From CAYUPI01 sp964446585 (GTDB taxonomy: Bacteria > Verrucomicrobiota > Verrucomicrobiia > Limisphaerales > UBA8199), in the NCBI GenBank assembly GCA_964446585.1, contig CAYUPI010000006.1, positions 62,001-126,000 on the forward strand: DNA of 64,000 bases, read 5' to 3'. Shown here piece by piece: positions 7,062 to 15,848 of the stretch. The position numbers and the translations under genes are program-made. A model generated the notes under the pieces. The model had not been told where the DNA came from and made no database searches. It saw only the letters and a program-made list of their open reading frames with translations. Every line of letters starts with the position of its first letter. Position 1 is the stretch's first letter.

Positions 7062-8756
7062 CTACTGCTCCCGGTAAACAATCTCCCCGCCGATCACCGT
7101 CATCACACAATGCGCTCGGAGTATCTCCCTTTCCGGAATCTTCATGATGTCCGCTGAAAGAACGGTCGAGTCGGCGATCTTGCCCGGTTCGATGGAGCCC
7201 CGAAGCGTTTCCTCAAAGGCCGCGTAGGCCGGCCAGAGTGTCAGCATCTTCAGGGCTTGGGGACGCGACACTGCCTGCTCCGGATGCCAGCCTTCGCCGG
7301 CGAATCCTTTCTGGTCCTTCCGGGCGACCGCCGCATAAAACTCGATCATCGGCTCGCCACGCTCAACCGGCGCGTCCGATCCGCCCGGGACGATCGCGCC
7401 GGCCGCAATCAAGCTGTGCCAGGCGTAGGCGCCCGCCAGCCGCGGGAGTCCAAGCCGACTCGGAGCGAAATGCAGGTCGCCGATTGCGTGGGAAGGCTGC
7501 ATCGAAGCGATCACCCTCAATTTGGCAAACCGCGGGATGTCTGCCGGGTGAATGATTTGCGCGTGTTCGACTCGCCAGCGCGGCTCGCGAACCTTTCTCT
7601 GCGGCGGTGGCACCGCCTCAAAGGCCCGCTCGTACTCGTCGAGGATGAATCGGTTCCCACGGTCGCCAATGGCATGAGTTTCCACCTGAACTCCCCGACG
7701 CAGCGCTTCCAGCAGCATCGGGCGTAACTCCGCAGCTTTGACAGTCAGGAACCCGGAACTATCGGGGGCGTCAGCGTAGGGTTCGAGCAGGGCCGCTCCG
7801 CGTGAACCCAGCGCGCCATCGGCGATGACTTTGATCGCGCGCAGATTATAGCGGTGATCGAAAGCGTCGAGTATCGGTCCCTCGTTCAGGAGTTCATCAG
7901 CACTCTTCCCGGGCCCATACACCGCCTGATAAATGCGCAGTTTGATTTTGCCCTGGCCGTAGAGCTTCTTGTAGAGAGCGACATCCTCGTAGCCGCCGCC
8001 AGCATCTTGAATTTGCGTCCAGCCAAGCTCGATGCTGCGTTTGACCCCGAGAAGAATTGCGCGCTCAGTATCTTCAGCCGTCCTGGGAGGAAGGTGCCGG
8101 TGAACCAGGCCCTGCGCCGCATCGAGCAACATCCCGCTCGGCTCTCCTCCTTCTTTGTTTTTCGAGATCTCTCCGCCAAAAGGATTCGGCGTGTTCTGGT
8201 CGATACCGGACAGCTTGAGAGCTGCGCTGTTCACCACCGAGGCGTGACCATCCGCTCGAGTCAGAATTACGGGGTTGTTCGAAGCGATCTGGTCCAGGTC
8301 CGATCGCGTGGGAAAGACCGGAGGCTTCCAGTGGGTTTCAATCCACCCACGTCCGGTAATCCAGTCACGAGATTTCGCTTGAGCAACCCGAGCCTTTACT
8401 CGGGCCAGGAACTCTTCGAGGCTGGCCGTTCCTTCCAGGTTCAAGGTCATCTCGCGAAACCCAACACCAGAAAGGTGGCAGTGCGAATCCGTCAGGCCCG
8501 GCACCATGGTCTGGCCGTGAAGATCGATCACTTGCGTATTCGGGCCAACCCACTTGGCTGCGCCCCGATTCGAGCCTACAAAAGCGATGCGACCAGCCTT
8601 AACCGCAACGGCTTCGGCCCTCGGACGCCGCTCGTTCACGGTGTAAATGTTCCCGTTCTTGAAAACTGCATCTGCCGTCTCGTCGGCAGCCTCGGTTGAA
8701 AACGCCGGCAGGAGAGCGACGAGTGCGATGATAATGGGGCTGCGGGAGTAGTTCAT
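7062..8756 (-). CDS. Exported amidohydrolase (YtcJ-type)
   Basis: This metal-dependent amidohydrolase is 564 residues from the ATG at 8756. That start gives a clean signal peptide (MNYSRSPIIIALVALLPAFS, then TEA). Motifs in order: DAVFKNGNIYTVNE, the metal-site DSHCHLSGVG (HxH-like), ETHAIGDRGN with a metal His, RVEHAQIIHP, and the late GGSDAPVERGEP with the catalytic Asp. RPQALKMLT...GSIEPGKIAD is the usual closing block. These features match the amidohydrolase-3/YtcJ group, whose natural substrates are mostly unknown. In-frame starts at 8768 and a TTG at 8783 are less likely. It lies 98 bases upstream of uvrC on the same strand and could share its transcript. Confidence 0.88.
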   Translation of the reverse strand: MNYSRSPIIIALVALLPAFSTEAADETADAVFKNGNIYTVNERRPRAEAVAVKAGRIAFVGSNRGAAKWVGPNTQVIDLHGQTMVPGLTDSHCHLSGVGFREMTLNLEGTASLEEFLARVKARVAQAKSRDWITGRGWIETHWKPPVFPTRSDLDQIASNNPVILTRADGHASVVNSAALKLSGIDQNTPNPFGGEISKNKEGGEPSGMLLDAAQGLVHRHLPPRTAEDTERAILLGVKRSIELGWTQIQDAGGGYEDVALYKKLYGQGKIKLRIYQAVYGPGKSADELLNEGPILDAFDHRYNLRAIKVIADGALGSRGAALLEPYADAPDSSGFLTVKAAELRPMLLEALRRGVQVETHAIGDRGNRFILDEYERAFEAVPPPQRKVREPRWRVEHAQIIHPADIPRFAKLRVIASMQPSHAIGDLHFAPSRLGLPRLAGAYAWHSLIAAGAIVPGGSDAPVERGEPMIEFYAAVARKDQKGFAGEGWHPEQAVSRPQALKMLTLWPAYAAFEETLRGSIEPGKIADSTVLSADIMKIPEREILRAHCVMTVIGGEIVYREQ

Positions 8757-8831
8757 CACGACGGCCATAGTGTGGCAAGGCAATCGCTTCGTGTAAACCT
8801 CCCGAAAGGAAGATAGACCCCCAACAGTGGT

Positions 8832-9392
8832 GTGGTCTGGATTGGACCCTCACGCCGTCAGCTTCGCGTTGACTTTGCGGCACTGGCTCCAAATCCTTTC
8901 CCAGTGTCAGCAAACCGTTGGTTCGTGGCCCACACCCGGCCGCGGCGGGAGAAGAAAGTTGTCGAGTATTGCGCCCGCCACGCCATCGCCGCCACCTTGC
9001 CCTGCTACGATTCGGCCCATAAATACCGAGGCAAAACCGTCGTATTCCGGAAGCCCCTGTTCCCAGGTTACGTTTTTCTTGAACTGGACGACGGCCGGAA
9101 ACAGGGTGTCCGCCAAAACGAACATGTGGCCGCACTGCTCGAGGTCTTCGACCAGGAAACGTTCCAGCGGCAGTTGAAAGAGATCCTGCTGGCGCTGGAC
9201 GCGAAGCTTGGGGTTCGCCTCGCGCCCGCGATCGGGGACGGAATGCGCGTCCGGATTAAGGGGGGGCCTTTGCGAGGGATCGAAGGGTGGGTGGAGGAAC
9301 GCCACGGCATGAGCACAGTCCTGCTGCGGCTGGACTTCATCAGCCAGGCCGCCGCCGTCAAGCTGGACGCCGACCTGCTGCAGCCAATCTAA
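8832..9392 (+). CDS. NusG-like transcription antitermination paralogue
   Basis: This 186-residue specialised NusG paralogue of the RfaH/UpxY type is expected to ride on RNA polymerase and suppress pausing on chosen operons. The NGN domain is at about 28-110 (RWFVAHTRPRREKKVVEY, then FPGYVFLELDDGRK). A C-terminal KOW motif follows at about 137-160 (GDGMRVRIKGGPLRGIEGWV). The start is uncertain: GTG 8832 is the first in-frame candidate, an AGGAAG box lies rather far upstream, and a GTG at 8904 would still keep the NGN domain. Such factors normally head a polysaccharide or secretion operon. Here the next gene is convergent, so it stands alone between unrelated genes. Confidence 0.85.
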   Translation: MVWIGPSRRQLRVDFAALAPNPFPVSANRWFVAHTRPRREKKVVEYCARHAIAATLPCYDSAHKYRGKTVVFRKPLFPGYVFLELDDGRKQGVRQNEHVAALLEVFDQETFQRQLKEILLALDAKLGVRLAPAIGDGMRVRIKGGPLRGIEGWVEERHGMSTVLLRLDFISQAAAVKLDADLLQPI

Positions 9393-9444
9393 GAATTGTC
9401 GTAGCGCGACATCACACACTCAGCAGAAATGCTGCGGCGTCAAA

Positions 9445-12240
9445 TTATGGCGCCAGATTGGCGACTGTTTTCTCCAATGATTGCAGCCTTTGTTCCAGAG
9501 CCGTGTTTTGCTCTTTGAGGCGGGCGAGTTCGGCGTCCTTTGCCCTCACCAGGCCGTGCAGTTCCTGGATAGCGGCAATGGCGCTAATCACCGCTGGATG
9601 ATCGTCCACTTGAAGGATTGGTTTGCCGTCGAGGTTTTCGCCGCTTTCGCCGACGGCTTCCGGAAAAACTTCGGCGAATTCCTGCGCGATGACATTGTAG
9701 TATCTCTTGTCCTGGATGGACGGGTGAGCGGCGCGATATTCGGCGGTGTAATGGAAGCTGACCGGGCGTACGCGGTCGATGGTTTCGAGCGCGTGCTGCA
9801 GAGGGTGCACACTTGTTTTGATGCGCGCGTCGGAATTTGCCAACCAGCTTCCGGCCACGGTCTTGGAGGCGTTGCCTTCCACCTCGAAGATGTTAGTGGC
9901 GGCTGCTCTACCCAGGCCCACCTTGCCGGCGGCGTCGATACGCAACCGCTCGGCTCCGGCAGTCGAGCAGGCGAGGATGTTAGTGGCTGGATTGAAAAGA
10001 CCGGCGCGAGGGCTCGAAACAAAAGCGAGGCCGGGAAATGCGGCCGACGCGGCACTGGCATACACCGCGCCGACATTCAGGTTGCTCACAATGGTGGCAT
10101 TGCCGCCAACGTAGAGCCGATTGGTAGTATAGAACCCGTAGCCGGTGGCTGATGCGACCACTCCATAAACGCCAACGGGCTCTCCAATAGTCGCTGCGCC
10201 GAATCCGTAAACGCCGATGCCGAGCGGTGCATCGGCTTCACCATAGACCCCAACCGGCACACCCGAAACAGCGGAACCGACACCGAAAACACCCGTGCCA
10301 TTGGTTGAAGTTGACTCTCCGTAAACGCCGGTGGAGGTGCCGTTGGTTGCATAGGCGAAACCTTCAACACCGGTTCCGTTTGTCGAGGCGCTTTGGCCAA
10401 AGACCCCATATTGGAGCCCGCTCGTACCGGTGGCGGAACCGGTGAGTGCAGAAGCCCCATCCGCGCTCGAGGTGTTTTCGACGAACAGCCCGTCCACGCC
10501 AACACCGGTCCAGAATTGGCTGAAATGATTATGGTTATTGGCGGCCACCCAAGCCGGCAATGCATTGGATACCGTCAGCACCTGGCCGACTGCACCAATG
10601 GAGCGGCGGCTGAGCGTGTTGGCGGCCGATGCGAAAAGGAGGTCACCCACACTGTAGGAGGAGAGGCCGCTGCCGCCCTGAGTTGCGGCCAATGGGGTGC
10701 TCAGTCCGGTCAGCGACGTAATGTCCGCGTTCAGCCCGCTTGCGGCGGCGCCGAGGCTGGCCCGCGCGCCCGCGGCGGTGGTGGCCGCAGTGCCACCATT
10801 GGCCACCGCCAAACTGCCGGCGACATCCGTCCCGAGCGCGACCTGGCCGGGTGTCCAGTCTGTGCCGCCGAAGCGCAAGTGCTGTCCGGCCGTGGGCGCA
10901 GTCGCCAAAACGTTCACCCCGCGGATCCGCGCCACCGTGGTTGACGCGGCCGGACCGGTCACGTCGCCACTGAGCGTCACCGCGTTGGTTGCGGTAGCGG
11001 TCACATTGGTCAGGCCGGCACCGTTGCCGATGAAGGCCCCGATAAAACGATTGTTCACGTTGGTCATCGAACTGACTCCGTTGAACGTGTTGGAACCCGC
11101 AAAAGTTTGATTGGCGCTGAGCAACGCCACGTTCGCTGAGAGCCGCGCATCCGCCAAGGTCCCAGCCGCAATGTTGGCCGCGCTGAGCGCCGTCAGGCCC
11201 GTGCCGTTGCCGCTGAAGGTGCCGGCGAAATGGTTGTTCGCGTTCGTCATCGCGCTAACACCGTTGAACGTGTTGGAAGCCGCGAAGGTCTGGTTGGCGC
11301 TGAGCAACGCAACGTTTGCCGAAAGCCGCGCGTCGGCCAATGTACCGGAAACATCTGTGCCGAGCGCCACCAATGACGGGCTCCAATCCGTCCCGCTGAA
11401 ACGCAGATGCTGGCCGGCGGCGGGCGCAGTAGCCAGCACATTGACGCCGCGAATCCGCGCGACAGTGTTGGCGCCCGCCGGACCAGTCGCGTCACCCGCG
11501 AGCGTCACTGGATTCGTTGCAGTGGCCGTGATGTTGGTCAGGCCCGCGCCGTTGCCGAAGAACGCGCCGGCAAATCGGTTGTTCGCGTTTGTGAGCGTGC
11601 TAACGCCCGCGAACGTGTTGGAGCCGGTGAACGTTTGATTGCTAGTAAGCAGCGGAACCGCTGTCGGATTGATCGATAGCACGCCGACGTTGGTAATCGG
11701 TCCACCGCTGAGGCCAAGGCCAGTCCCCACTGACGTGACGCTGCCGCCGGACGTGAGGTCTGTGGCCCAGGTCAACACACCGTTGCTCATCTTGAGCACC
11801 TGGCCGTCTAACCCCGGGCCAGGTTGGAGACTGCTCGGAGTCACAGCGCCGTCGATGACATTGGCAGCGGCAATCGCGTATGGGGCCGAAGCGATGCGGA
11901 CGCGCGGGACCAGCGGAGTGAATCCGACGGCGCCGCCATTGGTTCGCACCGCAATGTCCAACCAGCGATTGACTCCCAGGAACGGTTGGTTCCCGAAGTC
12001 TAGCGACGTTATGAACAACCCGTTGGTCACCCCCACCGCGGTATTGGTTAATGGGCCGGCGATGGCGACACCGCTGACTTGCACTTTGTAAATCGTAAAC
12101 TGGATGTCGTAGAAGCCATTGGCCGGGCTGCTGTTGACCGCCAGACGACCCTGGTAGGTGAAGATCGTGCTCTGGGCAGGCGCGCGATGCGTCCAACCAA
12201 ACGTCAGGCCCACGAGTAGAAGACAAGTGCGTTTGTGCAT
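9445..12240 (-). CDS. Secreted fibre-like protein with C-terminal S74 chaperone domain
   Basis: The 931-residue protein starts at the ATG at 12240, preceded by AGGA, with a signal peptide ending near APAQS. An N-terminal module of about 110 residues (IFTYQGRL...ANGFYDIQF...LDFG...PYAIAA) recurs in the protein at 38.4 kb. The middle is repetitive, with units around GNGAGLTN, SANQTFAGSNTF and TVARIRGVNVLATAP, then Gly-rich VYGES/VFGVGS-type repeats. The last 130 residues match the peptidase S74 intramolecular chaperone of phage tail spikes: SDARIKTSVHPLQHALE with the Ser-Asp cleavage site, a conserved NVIAQEFAEVFPEAV segment and a coiled-coil tail. A trimeric surface fibre that self-processes is the likely product. 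No other phage gene is nearby. Confidence 0.88.
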   Translation of the reverse strand: MHKRTCLLLVGLTFGWTHRAPAQSTIFTYQGRLAVNSSPANGFYDIQFTIYKVQVSGVAIAGPLTNTAVGVTNGLFITSLDFGNQPFLGVNRWLDIAVRTNGGAVGFTPLVPRVRIASAPYAIAAANVIDGAVTPSSLQPGPGLDGQVLKMSNGVLTWATDLTSGGSVTSVGTGLGLSGGPITNVGVLSINPTAVPLLTSNQTFTGSNTFAGVSTLTNANNRFAGAFFGNGAGLTNITATATNPVTLAGDATGPAGANTVARIRGVNVLATAPAAGQHLRFSGTDWSPSLVALGTDVSGTLADARLSANVALLSANQTFAASNTFNGVSAMTNANNHFAGTFSGNGTGLTALSAANIAAGTLADARLSANVALLSANQTFAGSNTFNGVSSMTNVNNRFIGAFIGNGAGLTNVTATATNAVTLSGDVTGPAASTTVARIRGVNVLATAPTAGQHLRFGGTDWTPGQVALGTDVAGSLAVANGGTAATTAAGARASLGAAASGLNADITSLTGLSTPLAATQGGSGLSSYSVGDLLFASAANTLSRRSIGAVGQVLTVSNALPAWVAANNHNHFSQFWTGVGVDGLFVENTSSADGASALTGSATGTSGLQYGVFGQSASTNGTGVEGFAYATNGTSTGVYGESTSTNGTGVFGVGSAVSGVPVGVYGEADAPLGIGVYGFGAATIGEPVGVYGVVASATGYGFYTTNRLYVGGNATIVSNLNVGAVYASAASAAFPGLAFVSSPRAGLFNPATNILACSTAGAERLRIDAAGKVGLGRAAATNIFEVEGNASKTVAGSWLANSDARIKTSVHPLQHALETIDRVRPVSFHYTAEYRAAHPSIQDKRYYNVIAQEFAEVFPEAVGESGENLDGKPILQVDDHPAVISAIAAIQELHGLVRAKDAELARLKEQNTALEQRLQSLEKTVANLAP

Positions 12241-12603
12241 AACAGGTCCTTTTCGGCAGATGGTTTTTGAGAAGGGAACAACTATACAACTTTCGGGATT
12301 GATTCCGTGTGCTGACCTCACGCCTTATAGCTCAAAGGCCTTCATTCGACAAGGTGAATTGACCCGGCGGGCCGCGAATCGAGTCGAGGGCGTCAACCGA
12401 CTCTTGCCACGTGGATTAGCTGCTGGAACGCCGAAGCCACTGGCTTGCAAAGAATTAGAAAACAGGGCGTGGTCGGAATCGAAGTCGATTCGATGTAACC
12501 GGTGCGGCTCGACCATCGTCTCAACAAGAGAAGAACGTAGAAGTGGGTCGCAGATTTATCGTGCGGCCGTTGGCCAGGAAACAAACCAAACAATAGACGA
12601 CAA
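12241..12603. other. Divergent intergenic region, no gene seen
   Basis: These 363 bases separate two divergent exported-protein genes. I find no convincing ORF. A TATAGT box at 12291-12296 on the minus strand could be a -10 for the fibre gene, but I could not find a good -35. A small palindrome (GAATCG-AAGT-CGATTC) lies near 12476-12491. Regulation of both genes probably sits here, though no site is firmly identified. Confidence 0.4.
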
Positions 12604-13014
12604 ATGAAAATCAATAAAGTCAGTGTTATGACAGGGCTGGTGCTCGGTGGCCTGATGGCTTGCAGCAGCATGGCTGTGGCCCAGGACCAAAAGCCCGGCG
12701 GTGGAAAAGGACGCGGGCCGTCGGTCGAACAGCGCATGGAAAGATTGACGGAAGAGCTCAAGCTGACCGACGAGCAAAAGCCAAAAGTGAAAGCTGTGCT
12801 CGAGGCGTCGGCCAAGAAGCGTCAGGAAATCTTCAGTGACAGCAGCGTGCCGCGAGAAGAGCGCCGCGAGAAAATGATGGGGATCATGCAAGAGGAAAAC
12901 AAGAAGCTGAAAGAGATCCTCACCGCCGACCAATATGCCAAGTACGAGAAACTCCAGGCGGAAATGCGCCAGGGAGGCAAAAAGAAACAGGAAGGCGAAC
13001 CCAAGAAGAACTAA
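12604..13014 (+). CDS. Periplasmic Spy/CpxP-like (LTXXQ) protein
   Basis: This 136-residue exported protein has a signal peptide (MKINKVSVMTGLVLGGLMAC...AVAQ) followed by a charged all-helical body. The segment LTEELKLTDEQKPKVKAVLE has the LTxxQ-like motif, and a second ILTADQYAKYEKLQ follows; this paired arrangement is typical of Spy/CpxP-like periplasmic proteins, which act as chaperones or envelope-stress sensors. The C-terminus is very Lys-rich. The cysteine at residue 20 could also make it a lipoprotein, but the lipobox is imperfect. A rho-independent terminator follows immediately, so it is probably monocistronic. Confidence 0.75.
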   Translation: MKINKVSVMTGLVLGGLMACSSMAVAQDQKPGGGKGRGPSVEQRMERLTEELKLTDEQKPKVKAVLEASAKKRQEIFSDSSVPREERREKMMGIMQEENKKLKEILTADQYAKYEKLQAEMRQGGKKKQEGEPKKN

Positions 13015-13039
13015 TCAGGTTCCAAGTAAGTTTTGTGCA

Positions 13040-13068
13040 GGGGCGGCCTCTGGCCGCCCCTCTTTTTT
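13040..13068 (+). terminator. Rho-independent terminator
   Basis: A perfect nine-base GC stem (GGGGCGGCC / GGCCGCCCC) with a three-base TCT loop is followed by TCTTTTTT. It sits 26 bases after the stop of the Spy-like gene and is the clearest intrinsic terminator in the window. It isolates that gene from pgk downstream. Confidence 0.95.
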
Positions 13069-13199
13069 GTCTTCGACCACCGCAAGCTGCCACTGCATTC
13101 CACCTTCGCTTCTCCCAATTCTTAGTTCAGGCGAATTGGCTTTGACTGGCCATAGTGCTTGAATATTCTTCGCGACTCTCGATCCGGCGATCCGAGCTT

Positions 13200-14459
13200 A
13201 TGGCGAAACTGACGGTGAACGATTTGAACGTGCGCGGCAAACGCGTTTTGATGCGCGTCGATTACAACGTGCCGCTCGATGAAAAGGACGGGCAAATGGC
13301 CATCACGGACGCCACCCGCATCGTCGAGACGCTGCCGACGCTGCGGTTGTTGATCGAGCGGGGGGCAAAAGTGATCCTCGCGGCGCATTTGGGCCGGCCC
13401 AAAGGCAAACGTGAAGCTTCGATGTCGCTCCGACCGGTGGCCGCCAAACTGGCGGACCTGCTGGGGCGGCCAGTGGCCTTCGTGGACGATTGCATCGGTG
13501 AGAAGGTGGAAAAGACCGTGGGGCTGCTGCAGCCCGGCGACGTGCTCGTGCTGGAGAATACACGCTTTTACTCGGAAGAAGAGGCCAATAATGCCTCCTT
13601 TGCCGAGGAATTGTCACGGGTGGCGGACGTTTACGTCAATGACGCGTTCGGCGCGGCCCATCGCGCCCATGCTTCCACTGAAGGAGTGGCTCGAGCGGTG
13701 ACCAAACGCGGAGGCCAGTGCGCGGCCGGCCTGTTGATGGAACGCGAGCTGAAGTTTCTCGGGGATGAACTCGAGCATCCTGCGCGTCCGTTTGTCGTGA
13801 TTCTGGGCGGGGCAAAAGTTTCGGACAAAATCCAGGTGATCGATCGGTTGCTGGAAAAGGCCGACGCCGTTCTCATCGGCGGGGCCATGGCGTACACCTT
13901 TCGCATGGCCCAGGGTTGCCGAACCGGAAAATCGCTGGTCGAACCGGACAAAACCGACGTGGCCAAAGCCGCGCTGGCCAAAGCCAAAGACCGCGGTGTG
14001 AACTTTCTCCTGCCGATAGACGATGTCGTGGCCACGCCGGTCCAGACGGAAAATTTGGACAAGAAAGGAAAGTCGGTCCTTAATTACCAGAACGTGCGAG
14101 TTAACCGCGAGTTGAATTGCCCCGAGGATGCCGCCGGGCTGGATATCGGGCCGGCGACGGTCGAAGCTTACGCGGCGGAGATCGCTCAGGCCAAAACGAT
14201 CTTGTGGAACGGCCCGATGGGTCTGTTCGAGGATAAACGGTTTGCCGAAGGAACCAACGCGATTGCGCGCGCGGTCGCCGAAGCGACTCAAACCCTCGGC
14301 GCCAAAAGCATCATCGGCGGCGGCGACAGCGTCAAAGCGTTGAATAAGGCTGGGCTCGGCAATCAGGTCAGCTTTATGAGCACGGGCGGCGGCGCGAGCC
14401 TGGAATTTCTGGAGGGCAAAGAACTGCCCGGCGTTGCCGCATTGAGTGATAAGTTCTAG
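13200..14459 (+). CDS. pgk: Phosphoglycerate kinase
   Basis: Pgk transfers phosphate between 1,3-bisphosphoglycerate and ADP in glycolysis. The protein is 419 residues from the ATG at 13200, where family homology starts (KLTVNDLNVRGKRVLMRVDYNVPL). Substrate-binding blocks are RVDYNVP, LAAHLGRPKG and LLMERELKFLG. The nucleotide domain shows GGAKVSDKIQVID, WNGPMGLFE and the closing GGGDSVKA...FMSTGGGASLEFLEGK. Length and motif order are standard. An upstream in-frame ATG at 13155 is not supported by homology. It heads pgk-tpiA-secG, a common bacterial order; gapA is not beside it here. Confidence 0.98.
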   Translation: MAKLTVNDLNVRGKRVLMRVDYNVPLDEKDGQMAITDATRIVETLPTLRLLIERGAKVILAAHLGRPKGKREASMSLRPVAAKLADLLGRPVAFVDDCIGEKVEKTVGLLQPGDVLVLENTRFYSEEEANNASFAEELSRVADVYVNDAFGAAHRAHASTEGVARAVTKRGGQCAAGLLMERELKFLGDELEHPARPFVVILGGAKVSDKIQVIDRLLEKADAVLIGGAMAYTFRMAQGCRTGKSLVEPDKTDVAKAALAKAKDRGVNFLLPIDDVVATPVQTENLDKKGKSVLNYQNVRVNRELNCPEDAAGLDIGPATVEAYAAEIAQAKTILWNGPMGLFEDKRFAEGTNAIARAVAEATQTLGAKSIIGGGDSVKALNKAGLGNQVSFMSTGGGASLEFLEGKELPGVAALSDKF

Positions 14460-14476
14460 CCTCACCTTTTCTCGCA

Positions 14477-15241
14477 ATGAACAAAGACCGCAAGCTGATA
14501 GTGGCCGGCAACTGGAAGATGAACAAGACCGTCGCCGAGGCGCTGGCCCTGGTGAGCGACCTGAAGCTGGAGCTGGCCAACGTCAAAGAGGTGGACATGG
14601 TTGTCTGCCCTCCCTTTACCGCGCTGAGCGAAGTGTCGAAATCGATTCTGGATTCCAATCTGCGCCTGGGGGCGCAGAACCTCAGCGAACACAACATGGG
14701 TCCGTTCACCGGCGAAATCACGGTCCTGATGCTGAAAGAATTTTCCGTGCGCTACGTGATCGTCGGTCATTCGGAGCGGCGGCAGCACCAACAGGAATCG
14801 GACGCGTTAATCGCCAAAAAGGCGCTGGCGGCGCACGGGGCGGCGCTCAAACCGATCGTGTGCGTGGGCGAGACCCTGGCGGAGCGCGAGTGTGGCCAAA
14901 CGGAGAAGGTGCTCGATACACAAGTGCGCGGCAGTCTGACCGGCGTGACGAAGGAACAAATGGTCGAGACCATTATCGCTTACGAGCCGGTTTGGGCCAT
15001 CGGAACCGGCCGGACGGCCACTACCGCCCAGGCGCAGGATGCGCACGCGTTCATCCGAGGCTTGCTGTCGCGGATGTTCGACGATACAGTGGCCCGGCGC
15101 GTGCGGATCCAGTACGGAGGAAGCGTCAAGCCTTCGAATGCGCGCGAGCTCATGAGCCAGCCCGATGTGGACGGCGCGCTGGTGGGCGGCGCTTCGCTTG
15201 AACCGCGCAGTTTTGCTGATATAATCAGGAATTCGATTTAG
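14477..15241 (+). CDS. tpiA: Triosephosphate isomerase
   Basis: TpiA interconverts dihydroxyacetone phosphate and glyceraldehyde-3-phosphate. The 254-residue protein has every landmark: NWKMNKT with the substrate Lys, LGAQNLSEHNMGPFTGE, IVGHSERRQ with the electrophile His, the catalytic Glu in AYEPVWAIGTG with the mobile loop after it, and IQYGGSVKPSNA plus GALVGGASLE for phosphate binding. It starts 17 bases after pgk and precedes secG by 21, so the three genes are almost certainly one transcript. Confidence 0.98.
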   Translation: MNKDRKLIVAGNWKMNKTVAEALALVSDLKLELANVKEVDMVVCPPFTALSEVSKSILDSNLRLGAQNLSEHNMGPFTGEITVLMLKEFSVRYVIVGHSERRQHQQESDALIAKKALAAHGAALKPIVCVGETLAERECGQTEKVLDTQVRGSLTGVTKEQMVETIIAYEPVWAIGTGRTATTAQAQDAHAFIRGLLSRMFDDTVARRVRIQYGGSVKPSNARELMSQPDVDGALVGGASLEPRSFADIIRNSI

Positions 15242-15262
15242 GGACAAAAATAGAGAGCTTTT

Positions 15263-15754
15263 ATGATGGGATTTTTCATCGCGCTGTTGACCCTGGTGAT
15301 GGTGCTGGACTGTCTGATCCTGATCTTTCTGGTGCTGATTCAGCTTCCGAAAAAGGATGCGGGCGCGGGCCTGGCTTTCGGGGCGACGGCCACCGATGCT
15401 TTGTTCGGCGCCGGTTCGGGCACAGTTCTTACCAAGATCACCAAGTATGCCGCTGGCGGCTTTTTCGTCCTCGCCCTGGTGTTGTCTGTCATGCAGAGCA
15501 ACTATCACCGTCAAGCGGGCAGCGAATTCCAAAAGAACCTCGAAAAGGCGGGTGCGGCAGCGCCGACCAGCCGGCCGTCGAGCACACCGGCCAGCGTGCC
15601 GACGCCGGTAACGAATCTCACCCCGGCCGCCGCTCCAACCAACTTTCCGACCGTTCAAGCGGCGGAATTGACCAATGTTCCCGCCGCGGCAGTCACTCCG
15701 GCTCCGGCCCCGGCTTCAACCAACGCGACCCCCTCTCCAGCCCCGCCGAAGTAG
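15263..15754 (+). CDS. secG: Preprotein translocase subunit SecG
   Basis: SecG is the small membrane subunit that assists the SecYEG channel. The 163-residue protein has two hydrophobic helices (about residues 4-27 and 66-84) flanking the conserved cytosolic loop (QLPKKDAGAGLAFG, then TDALFGAGSGTVLTKIT). The C-terminal 75 residues are an Ala/Pro/Thr-rich low-complexity tail that E. coli SecG lacks. Its place after tpiA is the classic pgk-tpiA-secG order and supports the call. Confidence 0.92.
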   Translation: MMGFFIALLTLVMVLDCLILIFLVLIQLPKKDAGAGLAFGATATDALFGAGSGTVLTKITKYAAGGFFVLALVLSVMQSNYHRQAGSEFQKNLEKAGAAAPTSRPSSTPASVPTPVTNLTPAAAPTNFPTVQAAELTNVPAAAVTPAPAPASTNATPSPAPPK

Positions 15755-15848
15755 GCCGGCGCTCAACACGCCGGTGCGCGGAGCCTTGACGCGTCTGTTT
15801 CAGGCGCGCAAGTTGTCTTTAGAAACACAGCTCGAGGCTCAAGAGTTT

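Noticed and set aside
6964..7110. Upstream extension of uvrC by 49 codons
   Set aside because: The extension overlaps the end of the amidohydrolase gene and has no homology; UvrC starts at the ATG 6963.
9445..12240. Prophage tail region
   Set aside because: Only the S74 domain is phage-like; there is a signal peptide, and no capsid, terminase, baseplate or integrase gene is nearby.
13069..13199. Leader peptide or riboswitch before pgk
   Set aside because: The 131 bases contain no recognisable aptamer or conserved hairpin beyond the preceding terminator.
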